Assembly (NCBI GenBank): GCA_903888395.1
Contig: CAISTO010000119.1
Span: 1 to 17,025, forward strand
Source: an uncultured Bacteroidota bacterium
GTDB lineage: Bacteria > Bacteroidota > Bacteroidia > UKL13-3
Reading direction: 5' to 3'
DNA: 17,025 bases
A program made the position numbers and the translations under genes. Positions 7,902 to 16,415 of this stretch are shown in pieces; positions within the stretch are counted from its first letter, which is position 1; each line of letters opens with the position of its first letter. Below the pieces are notes generated by a model, which saw only the letters and a list, made by a program, of their open reading frames with translations, was not told the origin of the DNA and did no database searches.

Positions 7902-9239
7902 ATGAGTAACTACGATCAATTAAAAAGTGTTTTAAACGATATATTCGAGCTAAATAAGGCTGATTTAGATTTTGGTATTTACCGTATCATAAATCAGAAA
8001 CGGAAGCAAGTAAATGAATTTATTGAAGTTCAACTTCCTGAAGATATAAAGAAGGCGCTGAGTGAAACGCAATCGGCTGACAAAACAGAGATTGAAAACG
8101 AAATAAAAACATTAAAGAAGAACCTTAATGATGCTGGTATTGTAGCTGAAGAAAGCCCCAAATACAAAACATTAAAAGAGCGATTAACGGGTATTGAAAA
8201 TTCGCATGTTATAGAACAAGAAGTTTTTTCACACTTGGCAAATTTCTTCCGTAGGTACTACAAAGATGGAGATTTCATCTCCATGCGCAGATATAAGAAA
8301 GATGTTTACTCTATTCCGTATGAAGGTGAAGAAGTTAAATTGCATTGGGCAAACCATGATCAATACTATATTAAATCATCCGAAAACTTTAAGAATTATA
8401 GTTTTAAAACATCCGATGGTAAAAAGGTAACATTTCAATTAAAAGAAGTTAGTACCGAGCAAAATAACAACAAAACTCAAGGTGATGCGGAACGTAGATT
8501 TGCCATTTACAAAGAGCTACCCATTGAAGAAATTGAAGGTGAATTGTTTATCAATTTTATATATGAATCTTTTTCTAAAACGACCAAACAAGAAACCCTA
8601 TTAAGTGATGCGTTAGAAATGCTAACTGACAAAGTGCCTAATTCATTTACAAAAGTGTTTGCACTTAGCCCTACCGAGAAAAACACAAAACGAACTTTAC
8701 TAGAGAAACACTTGAACGACTATGTTTCTAAAAATAGTTTTGATTATTTTATACATAAAGATTTAGGTAGCTTTCTGTCCCGTGAAATGGATTTCTACAT
8801 CAAAAATGAAGTTTTATACATTGATGATATTAACTCAAAGCAAACTGATTTTTTTATAGCACAACTCAGTAAGGTTAAAGCTATAAAAACGGTTGCTGAA
8901 AAAGTAATTGACTTCTTAGCTCAAATTGAAAATTTCCAGAAAAAACTATGGTTAAAGAAGAAGTTTGTAATTAGAACTGATTACTTCATTACACTTGACA
9001 AAGTACCAAACACTTATTATCCAGAGATAATTCAAAATAAAGCCCAATTAAAGGAATGGAAAACACTTTTTGATGTTGATATTCAAAATGCAGAACAACT
9101 GGTATTTGATCAATTTTTAGTTTTAGACACTAAGTTTTTTGATGAAGCATTTAAGGATAGATTATTGGCTGAGTTTGATGGCTTGGATGAACAGATTAAT
9201 GGATTGTTGATTAATTCAGAAAATTTCCAGGCTTTAAAC
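7902..9239 (+). repeat. Left duplicated arm, copy 2
   Basis: Partner of 4885-6222, same length of 1338 bp. Similarity collapses right after the codons for NFQALN, shortly before the DPPYN motif. Confidence 0.88.
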
Positions 9240-10868
9240 ATCCTTCAAGAAAAACATTTACAATCAATTGATGTCATATACATAGACCCCCCTTATAATG
9301 CTCAATCAAGTGAAATAAACTACAAGAATACATTTAAGAACAGCACTTGGTTATCATTGATGGAAAACAGGCTAGTTTTATCTAAAACTTTAAATAGGGA
9401 GAAGGGTATTCACATCATTGCAATTGATGAAATTGAAAACTTCAATCTCGGTAAAATGTCTGAAGATATTTTCCTTAATTATGAAAATGCAACGATTTCA
9501 ATTGTTCACAATCCAACTGGTCAACAAGGGAGCAATTTTTCTTATACCCATGAATTTGCTCACTTTATTTATCCATCTGGAATCAATATTATAGGTTTAG
9601 AGGATCGGAATGATAAAAATAGAGAATCTCAACCAGATGTTAGACCACTCAGAAATGTATCATCTGGCAAAAACCATTTAAGAGAGTCAGCCGCAAATTG
9701 TTTCTATCCAATTTTAGTAAAAGGAAATAAAATTATTGGATTCGAGGATGTATGTAAAGATGAGTTTCATCCAAAATCTATTAATATGAAGAGAGAAGAT
9801 GGTACTATTGAAATTTATCCTATTGATCCTTCTGGAGTTGAGAGTAAATGGGTATTTGCAAGAGATACTGTTGAATCTATATTAGATGAACTAACCGTAA
9901 AATATGACGATAAGAAGGCTACCTATGACATTATAAGAACCAAGTCGAAATTTCGATTTAAAAGTCTCTGGAGTGACAAAAGATACAGTGCTAATAGTTG
10001 GGGTAGTGTAGTACTAAATAACATAATTGAGAATTGCCCATTTCAATACCCGAAATCAATTTTTACGGTAATTGATTGCATTGATGCTGGTTTGAGTAAT
10101 AAAAAAAGAGGAACGGTCTTAGACTATTTCTCTGGTTCTGGGACAACAGGTCACGCCACAATAAAACTCAATCGTGAAGACGGAGGTAATCGGAAGTATA
10201 TTTTGGTTGAAATGGGATCTTATTTTAATACGGTTACCAAACCAAGAATTCAAAAGGTGATATATTCAGACAACTGGAAAAATGGCAAACCACAAGATAA
10301 AGATGGCATTTCACAAATTGTAAAATACCAAGTTTTGGAGAGTTATGAAGACACATTGAATAACTTGTTTTTACAAAGTAAAACTGAACTTGATTTTAGT
10401 GGCAAGGCAAAAGAAGAATATTTACTGCAATACATGCTGGAAATGGAAAGCCGTGAGCATTTGTTTAACCTTGAAATGTTCCGCAAGCCATTTGATTACC
10501 AACTAAAAGTAACAGAGAATAACGAGCTGAAACCTGCTAAGGTTGATTTAGTAGAAACCTTCAACTACTTAATTGGCTTGTATGTAAGCAAAGTGCAAAG
10601 GGTTAAAGATATCAAAGTAGTTGAGGGCATTACCCGTACTGGTATTAAAACGTTGGTTATCTGGAGAGATCTAGAAACAACCACGCACGATGAAGTAGAG
10701 AAACTATTACGCAGATTTTATGATAGCCAGCGTACCAAAGAGTTTCAACAGATATACATCAATGGGGATCATCATTTGGAAAACTTGCGTTCTGAAGGCG
10801 ATAGTTTTAAAATCAAATTAATTGAAGAAACATTCTTCAAGAAAATGTTTAACGAAATAGAATTATAA
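7902..10868 (+). CDS. Type III-like DNA methyltransferase, Mod copy 2
   Basis: A 988-aa paralogue starting 2 nt after the stop of copy 1. DPPYN is at residues 462-466, exactly as in copy 1; motif I is DYFSGSG (741-747), so this is also a beta-class enzyme with both catalytic motifs intact. Residues 1-446 match copy 1 at roughly 90% with no gaps, and residues 764-988 match at about 95% (around 11 changes in 225). The centre (447-763) is 16 residues shorter than in copy 1 and alignable only around the catalytic motifs. Both copies keep open frames and catalytic residues, so neither looks like a decaying duplicate. It probably methylates a different sequence from copy 1 while binding the same Res and helicase partners. 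The target sequence cannot be read from the DNA. Confidence 0.9.
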   Translation: MSNYDQLKSVLNDIFELNKADLDFGIYRIINQKRKQVNEFIEVQLPEDIKKALSETQSADKTEIENEIKTLKKNLNDAGIVAEESPKYKTLKERLTGIENSHVIEQEVFSHLANFFRRYYKDGDFISMRRYKKDVYSIPYEGEEVKLHWANHDQYYIKSSENFKNYSFKTSDGKKVTFQLKEVSTEQNNNKTQGDAERRFAIYKELPIEEIEGELFINFIYESFSKTTKQETLLSDALEMLTDKVPNSFTKVFALSPTEKNTKRTLLEKHLNDYVSKNSFDYFIHKDLGSFLSREMDFYIKNEVLYIDDINSKQTDFFIAQLSKVKAIKTVAEKVIDFLAQIENFQKKLWLKKKFVIRTDYFITLDKVPNTYYPEIIQNKAQLKEWKTLFDVDIQNAEQLVFDQFLVLDTKFFDEAFKDRLLAEFDGLDEQINGLLINSENFQALNILQEKHLQSIDVIYIDPPYNAQSSEINYKNTFKNSTWLSLMENRLVLSKTLNREKGIHIIAIDEIENFNLGKMSEDIFLNYENATISIVHNPTGQQGSNFSYTHEFAHFIYPSGINIIGLEDRNDKNRESQPDVRPLRNVSSGKNHLRESAANCFYPILVKGNKIIGFEDVCKDEFHPKSINMKREDGTIEIYPIDPSGVESKWVFARDTVESILDELTVKYDDKKATYDIIRTKSKFRFKSLWSDKRYSANSWGSVVLNNIIENCPFQYPKSIFTVIDCIDAGLSNKKRGTVLDYFSGSGTTGHATIKLNREDGGNRKYILVEMGSYFNTVTKPRIQKVIYSDNWKNGKPQDKDGISQIVKYQVLESYEDTLNNLFLQSKTELDFSGKAKEEYLLQYMLEMESREHLFNLEMFRKPFDYQLKVTENNELKPAKVDLVETFNYLIGLYVSKVQRVKDIKVVEGITRTGIKTLVIWRDLETTTHDEVEKLLRRFYDSQRTKEFQQIYINGDHHLENLRSEGDSFKIKLIEETFFKKMFNEIEL
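10191..10868 (+). repeat. Right duplicated arm, copy 2
   Basis: Partner of 7222-7899, same length of 678 bp. The non-matching cores between the arms measure about 999 bp (6223-7221) and 951 bp (9240-10190). Confidence 0.88.
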
Positions 10869-10876
10869 AAACAAAC

Positions 10877-13800
10877 ATGGCTAATTTTCACAATAAAATT
10901 GTTTTAAACAAGTTTCTTCTATCTTTATTTGGAATAGATGCCATTGGCTCTAAAATCTTATCTAAAGATGGCTTGGAAGTATTTAAAGAATTAAAACTTT
11001 CATCAAGCGAAGGCTATACTGAAGAAGGGAATACCAAGTTTTTGGAGCAGCTTAAAGCACATTTGTATTTAACAGATGATGTTACAGAAATAACTTTACA
11101 ACAGTACGATGAAAACATAGTTCGATATACACAAGAGATATCAGCAGGGAGAGATGAAACTATAGTTTGGAAATATTTCCAATACCTATCATTGCTATTC
11201 ACCGAAATATATTTAGATAAATTCTTTGGCAATAAAAAACAGCTTCAGCACGATTTAAACCAATACGTAAAGAAGTTTAATACTCAACAGGTTGAATTAA
11301 ATCAAGGTAGAAAACTTGCAAGGGGGGAAACAATCTACCAGGTGTCTGCTTTTAAAGAAACCGATTTGAATAAGTTAGCATTTTGGAACGCAACTGGCAG
11401 CGGAAAAACTTTGTTAATGCACGTTAATATTAAGCAATATTTATACTATGCAAAAAAACACAGCAAGGTTCATGATAGTAAAATATTATTAATTACACCA
11501 AATGAACCCCTATCAAGGCAACATTTAGCAGACTTTTTAATATCAGGTATACCAGCAAATATTTTTACAAAGAATCAATCTGGTATGTTCTCTGGTAAAG
11601 AGGTGGAGATTATTGAGGTTTCAAAATTATCGGAAGAAAGTAAAGAAAAAACAGTTGCTGTAGATAGCTTTGAAACGCATAATTTAGTGCTTGTGGACGA
11701 AGGGCACGGTGGTATGAGTGGAGATCAATGGAAACGTTTTAGAGATCAACTTAGTACTACTGGATTTGCATTCGAATATTCAGCAACATTTGGGCAAGCA
11801 ATAAGCGCTGCTGCAAAAGGTAAAAAGGATGAACTAACACAAGAATATGCAAAGAGCATATTATTTGACTATTCTTACAAATACTTTTACGAGGATGGAT
11901 ACGGGAAAGATTACCGTATTCTCAATTTGAAGGAAGATAATGTTGATTTTAAGAACAAGTATCTTACAGCAAATTTACTCTCGTTTTACCAGCAATTGTT
12001 ACTGTTCAAAAACAAGCCCGAATTAACCACACAATTCAGGTTATTTAAACCTTTATGGGTATTTGTAGGTAGTAGTGTAAATGCTGTAAGAAAAGAAAAT
12101 GGCGTTGATACATCCGATGTATTAGATATTGTTCATTTCTTGTCGGATTTCCTTAAAAACAAAGATGATTACATAAAGTACATCGAATTAATAATAAATA
12201 ATAAAGCTGGACTGCTTGACGCCAAAGGTTACGATATTTTTGATGGTAGTTTTGCTTTTTTAGATGAACTTGAATTAACGCCCGTACAAATATTTGAGGG
12301 TATTAATAAAGAGATTTTCCATAATCATAACATTGGTGCTAACTTATACATTGATAACCTAAAGGGCGCAAATGGCGAACTAGGTTTGAGAGTTGGAGAC
12401 ACAGATAAATATTTTGGTGTTATAAATGTTGGTGATGAAAAGAAACTTCATGACCTGGCAATGAATAATGGCATACTCGGAACGGATAAAGATTTTTCCG
12501 AATCCTTATTTGCTCAAATCAATCATTTACAACCAAAACAGGAAATCAATATGCTTATTGGTTCCAAGAAATTTACAGAGGGTTGGTCATCTTGGCGTGT
12601 GAGTTCAATGGGTTTAATGAACATTGGTAAATCAGAAGGCTCACAGATTATACAGTTATTTGGTAGAGGTGTACGATTACAGGGTTATGAGTTTAGTCTA
12701 AAACGTTCATTGGGGTTAGATGAATATCAAATACCAGCAAACTTAAAACAGGTGCGTAAACACCTACGCCCTTTGGAGACATTGCAAATATTTGGTGTTA
12801 AAGCCAACTATATGGAGCGATTCAAAGAATTGCTTGAGGAAGAAGGCTTGCCAACAAATTCAGGAGATTGGGTAACAATCACCATCCCAACACAAAATAA
12901 GATTGATATTTCAACGAGTGATTTAAAATTAATACAGGTTAAAGAGTCTGAGAATTTTAAAAAGAAAGAAATATTAACCCTTGAGCTCAATACAGATGTA
13001 TTTAGAAACAAACAAGTAGAAGTTGACTGGTATCCCAAAATTGATACTTTAGAGAGCACCAAATCCAGCAGGGTGGAAACAACAAAGCAAGTTTGTTATT
13101 TGGAAGAAAATCATTTTGTGTTTATCGATTGGACTAAGTTGTACTTCGAAATTCAAAATTTTAAAGCGAATAAAGGATTTCCAAACTTGGAGATTGAATT
13201 GACGTTGCTGCAGGATATAGTTAAAAACAATTCATGGTACAGGGTTTTTATTCCAAAAGACAAGATGGAATTTAGTTCCTTTAAAAACGTTTCAGTTTGG
13301 CAGGAATTAGCTACTATACTGCTTAAAAAGTACATTGAGCAGTATTATTTATATTTCAAAAACAGATTTAATGCTGAAAATATAGAAACCCGAAAACTAT
13401 TGCCCACAGATGATAATCTTATTTTACAGTATGACATTCGTTTAAACAAAAACGAAGATGTAGACGATATCGATAAAAAATTCAGAAAGCTAAAAACTGA
13501 TTTTACAGACAGCGCATTTAAATCTATACAAATAGCTACTCAGGTTGAAGCATTTGATAATTTAATGCATTTGTACAAACCTTTAATTTATGTTGGAAAA
13601 GGTTATGAAAGCAAACTTCAGATTTTCCCTGTTGCACTGAACGATTCCGAACATCAATTCATGAAAGATTTCGAAGTTCAGATTCCTAAAATAAAGGATT
13701 CGAAGAAACTGGACGAAGTCTTTTTGTTGCGTAATCAAAGCAAAAAGGGAATTGGGTTTTTTGCCGAAGGCAATAACTTTTACCCCGATTTTATTCTTTG

Positions 13801-14098
13801 GATTAAGAAAGATGGCAAACAATACTTAACATTTATTGATCCAAAAGGTATTCGTAATTCTAAAGGAATGAACGACCCGAAAATTCAGTTTTATAAGTAC
13901 TTAGCGGATAAGGTACAACCACAAGTTATAAATGAGGATTTGATTCTAAACTCTTTCATTGTATCAAACACAAAATGGATTGAAGTGAATTGGAAGGATA
14001 GTCACACAATCAGCGATTTCAATGATAACCATGTTTATTTTCAGGAAGAACAGAGTGGCGAATACATTATTAAAATGATAAATAAAATAGTAATATAA
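10877..14098 (+). CDS. Type III Res-like helicase-endonuclease
   Basis: A 1073-aa superfamily 2 ATPase fused to a nuclease, with the architecture of type III restriction subunits. Walker A is TGSGKT (173-178) within FWNATGSGKTLL; the Walker B position reads DEGH (274-277), a variant of DEAH; motif VI is QLFGRGVR (593-600). Near the C-terminus, PD at Asp971 is followed 17 residues later by IDPKG (Asp988, Lys990). This fits a PD-(D/E)xK nuclease site with Asp in place of the more common Glu. In type III systems Res needs Mod for target recognition, translocates or diffuses along DNA after ATP hydrolysis, and cuts unmethylated DNA. The ATG is 8 nt after the second methyltransferase stop, completing the operon. 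There is only one Res for two Mods. All key motifs are present and the frame is intact, so it is probably active. Confidence 0.9.
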   Translation: MANFHNKIVLNKFLLSLFGIDAIGSKILSKDGLEVFKELKLSSSEGYTEEGNTKFLEQLKAHLYLTDDVTEITLQQYDENIVRYTQEISAGRDETIVWKYFQYLSLLFTEIYLDKFFGNKKQLQHDLNQYVKKFNTQQVELNQGRKLARGETIYQVSAFKETDLNKLAFWNATGSGKTLLMHVNIKQYLYYAKKHSKVHDSKILLITPNEPLSRQHLADFLISGIPANIFTKNQSGMFSGKEVEIIEVSKLSEESKEKTVAVDSFETHNLVLVDEGHGGMSGDQWKRFRDQLSTTGFAFEYSATFGQAISAAAKGKKDELTQEYAKSILFDYSYKYFYEDGYGKDYRILNLKEDNVDFKNKYLTANLLSFYQQLLLFKNKPELTTQFRLFKPLWVFVGSSVNAVRKENGVDTSDVLDIVHFLSDFLKNKDDYIKYIELIINNKAGLLDAKGYDIFDGSFAFLDELELTPVQIFEGINKEIFHNHNIGANLYIDNLKGANGELGLRVGDTDKYFGVINVGDEKKLHDLAMNNGILGTDKDFSESLFAQINHLQPKQEINMLIGSKKFTEGWSSWRVSSMGLMNIGKSEGSQIIQLFGRGVRLQGYEFSLKRSLGLDEYQIPANLKQVRKHLRPLETLQIFGVKANYMERFKELLEEEGLPTNSGDWVTITIPTQNKIDISTSDLKLIQVKESENFKKKEILTLELNTDVFRNKQVEVDWYPKIDTLESTKSSRVETTKQVCYLEENHFVFIDWTKLYFEIQNFKANKGFPNLEIELTLLQDIVKNNSWYRVFIPKDKMEFSSFKNVSVWQELATILLKKYIEQYYLYFKNRFNAENIETRKLLPTDDNLILQYDIRLNKNEDVDDIDKKFRKLKTDFTDSAFKSIQIATQVEAFDNLMHLYKPLIYVGKGYESKLQIFPVALNDSEHQFMKDFEVQIPKIKDSKKLDEVFLLRNQSKKGIGFFAEGNNFYPDFILWIKKDGKQYLTFIDPKGIRNSKGMNDPKIQFYKYLADKVQPQVINEDLILNSFIVSNTKWIEVNWKDSHTISDFNDNHVYFQEEQSGEYIIKMINKIVI

Positions 14099-14220
14099 TA
14101 CAACGAAGTTAAAAAAATATATAGCAAAAAAAGTTTGGTTTATTGTTCCAAAGACTAATATATAAGTTTATTAAATATATATGTAAAGGAATAACAATTC
14201 ATTTAATAAAAATCTTAATT

Positions 14221-16413
14221 ATGATCGATAATATTGAAAAATTAGTGTCATCTTATTATATTGTTGAAAACGAATTACCTGTATCTGTAATTAGTGACAA
14301 TAAAAATGGTTGTGTTGCATTAGCCTTTTTAAGCATAAAAGAGGGAGAAGAATTTATTGCAGCCTCATTTCCTTCAGAGCGAGCAAAAACTATAAAATTT
14401 CATGCTGTTAATGATGCTTTTGAATTTATGGTTTTTTGTGCAAAAAATGGACTAGCTGGAATAGAATTGTATCATGAAGAAAATTTTATTTCTTACTCAT
14501 TTTTATCAAGTAATCATGACTTAGGCTCAACATTTCCAACAATTTTGATGGTTAATGGAATTTCAAATGATTTTATATTACAAACTAGGTTTAAAAAATA
14601 TTTTCAAAAAAATCTTAACAATTTATCAGAATGGAAAAACTATGCAATTCTTGATAAAACGAGTGCGAAATTTGCAAAGAAGTTACCATTTAATAATTGG
14701 AAAAATAGTGGTTTGTTTTATGAAATAATTAAGGATGATTGTATAATTAAATTGTTTAAGGTTGATTGTTTAGGAAATTATGGTCCAATAGATGGTTCTA
14801 CACCATTTTTTACAAGTATTGATTTAGCAATTTCATTTTTAAATGAACAAGAATATATTTCAAATTCTGGATTAAGTGGTCCATTTGATAACAGTTTTTC
14901 AAATACTGCTAAATCACTAAATAATGGATATAAATTATTAGAAATAAATGATATAAACAAAAGATTATTAGAATTAAACAAAGGATTTGCTAATTTCGGT
15001 TTTGTAATTAATCCAAATGGTACCAGAGATACTCAAGCATATGGACGATTTCAAAATAACTTAGAGGATACATCTATCATTGGTGTTTCTGGTTTATGGA
15101 AAATCAATGAAATGAATACTATTCAATTTATGGAAAGTATAGGAAATTTTAAGGGAAATAATACCTTCTATTTTGATTTTGGACCATCATTTAATTTAAA
15201 CCAATTAAATCGTTCTTTTTCTTTTGAAACATCTAACGAAAAATATTCAGATTATTCTAATGGTGAAATTGAAGAATTAATAAATGAAACGCTGTCTAAA
15301 ATTGATTTTGATTTATATACAGATAATTATATAAATTATTTAACTAAACCAGATGATATATTTAATTCATACATTTTAAACATTTTTGATGTTATTAGCG
15401 GTGATGAGGCAACTTTATACTTTGCTTCAATACTTGATGTTTTTTCTTTTTTAATGAACCATGAGTATCATGAAGATAATTCATCAAGATTAAATGGGAT
15501 ACATACACCGTTTTCAACGGGTTTAATTGGTTCTAAAGAAGACCTACAAGAAAATGCTATATCAGATTTGATATTAGAATCATTAAAACAAAATCTTAGA
15601 ATTGTTTTAAATCAAGGATATAATCCTAAAATTGCATTAAATATAATTCGTTTGTTTAATAATTATTGCAAAACAATCCAAATAAATTTGCTTGGTTTTG
15701 TTGAAGATATTTTATGGCAAACTGAAGATGATGAAAATTTAGAATTATTGTCATTACTTGAAATTGAAGAAGATGATTATTTGAATCATAAATTAAACTT
15801 AGAATTATTTGTAGATTTATCTGGTGAAGAAATTGCTATTAAATTAATTGGCTTGGATTTATGGAATAAACTAGAAAAACGAAGTAGACATTTTATAGCA
15901 TCTTCTATTAGTCAATTAAATATTATTGGATTATCACCACAATTGGATTATTCATTAATTAGTATTGGTTTTGTCAAAGCTGTGGAATATGAATTTGGTT
16001 TACTCACAAAATCATTCATTAATAATGAAGTTGATTTAATTGAAGAAGATTTTCAAAAGAAAGATCCATTAGATAAAATATTATTTAAAATGAAGTTTGA
16101 AACAAACTCAAAACCACCAACTTTAGGTAATTACCCATTTGTTTTAGATCAAAAAAATAAAAAAATTAGTAAAGTACATGAGTTAATGTACAATTTTTTT
16201 GAGAATTTAATTAATGGAAATTATTGGACATCAACTGATTTTTATACAATTACATTAAATAAAATAACTAGTAAATATAGAAATGGTGGAGCACATGATA
16301 GTTCAATTAGTTATGATACTTGTATTGAATGTATGAATTGCATTGTTGGCACTGGAAATAACGATGGTCTTATTGCAAAAATTGCTCAAGAAAAAGATAA
16401 TTTCAACACATAA
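14221..16413 (+). CDS. Uncharacterised 730-aa protein with C-terminal HEPN-like motif
   Basis: No family is recognised over the full length. ATG 14221 is chosen; an in-frame TTG at 14143 would add 26 hydrophobic and basic residues of doubtful coding character. Residues 1-110 and 181-212 contain related motifs (FHAVNDAF at 60-67 and FTSIDLAISFLNE at 197-209), the second also in the 68-aa orphan. The C-terminal region has LDYS (575-578), a conserved-looking KAVEYEFG (586-593) and, near the end, YRNGGAH with Arg687 and His692 in Rx4H spacing. This pattern resembles HEPN-type helical domains, found in many toxin RNases and Abi proteins. The gene is visibly more AT-rich than the restriction genes and is separated by 122 bp, so it may be a later addition to the locus or have its own promoter. 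An RNase role is inference; the motif could equally belong to a non-catalytic HEPN-like domain. Confidence 0.75.
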   Translation: MIDNIEKLVSSYYIVENELPVSVISDNKNGCVALAFLSIKEGEEFIAASFPSERAKTIKFHAVNDAFEFMVFCAKNGLAGIELYHEENFISYSFLSSNHDLGSTFPTILMVNGISNDFILQTRFKKYFQKNLNNLSEWKNYAILDKTSAKFAKKLPFNNWKNSGLFYEIIKDDCIIKLFKVDCLGNYGPIDGSTPFFTSIDLAISFLNEQEYISNSGLSGPFDNSFSNTAKSLNNGYKLLEINDINKRLLELNKGFANFGFVINPNGTRDTQAYGRFQNNLEDTSIIGVSGLWKINEMNTIQFMESIGNFKGNNTFYFDFGPSFNLNQLNRSFSFETSNEKYSDYSNGEIEELINETLSKIDFDLYTDNYINYLTKPDDIFNSYILNIFDVISGDEATLYFASILDVFSFLMNHEYHEDNSSRLNGIHTPFSTGLIGSKEDLQENAISDLILESLKQNLRIVLNQGYNPKIALNIIRLFNNYCKTIQINLLGFVEDILWQTEDDENLELLSLLEIEEDDYLNHKLNLELFVDLSGEEIAIKLIGLDLWNKLEKRSRHFIASSISQLNIIGLSPQLDYSLISIGFVKAVEYEFGLLTKSFINNEVDLIEEDFQKKDPLDKILFKMKFETNSKPPTLGNYPFVLDQKNKKISKVHELMYNFFENLINGNYWTSTDFYTITLNKITSKYRNGGAHDSSISYDTCIECMNCIVGTGNNDGLIAKIAQEKDNFNT

Positions 16414-16415
16414 AT

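Noticed and set aside
4885..10868. Phase-variable simple repeats controlling mod expression
   Set aside because: No tetranucleotide or longer tandem repeats and no long homopolymers beyond 7 T are seen in either gene; switching, if any, would be through the long paralogous arms.
2049..14098. DISARM locus
   Set aside because: The SNF2 helicase and methyltransferases fit superficially, but no DrmA, DrmB or phospholipase-like DrmC is encoded, and a type III Res is present instead.
2049..14098. BREX locus
   Set aside because: There is no PglZ phosphatase, no BrxC/P-loop giant ATPase, and the methyltransferase order of motifs (IV before I) is unlike PglX.
14128..14153. TTTGG...CCAAA hairpin after the Res gene as terminator
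   Set aside because: It is only a 5-bp stem without a following T-run; the expected frequency in such AT-rich DNA is high.
14143..14220. TTG start extending the 730-aa protein by 26 residues
   Set aside because: The extension is a run of Ile/Lys/Tyr codons typical of noncoding AT-rich DNA; ATG 14221 begins a sensible protein. A real hydrophobic leader cannot be fully excluded.
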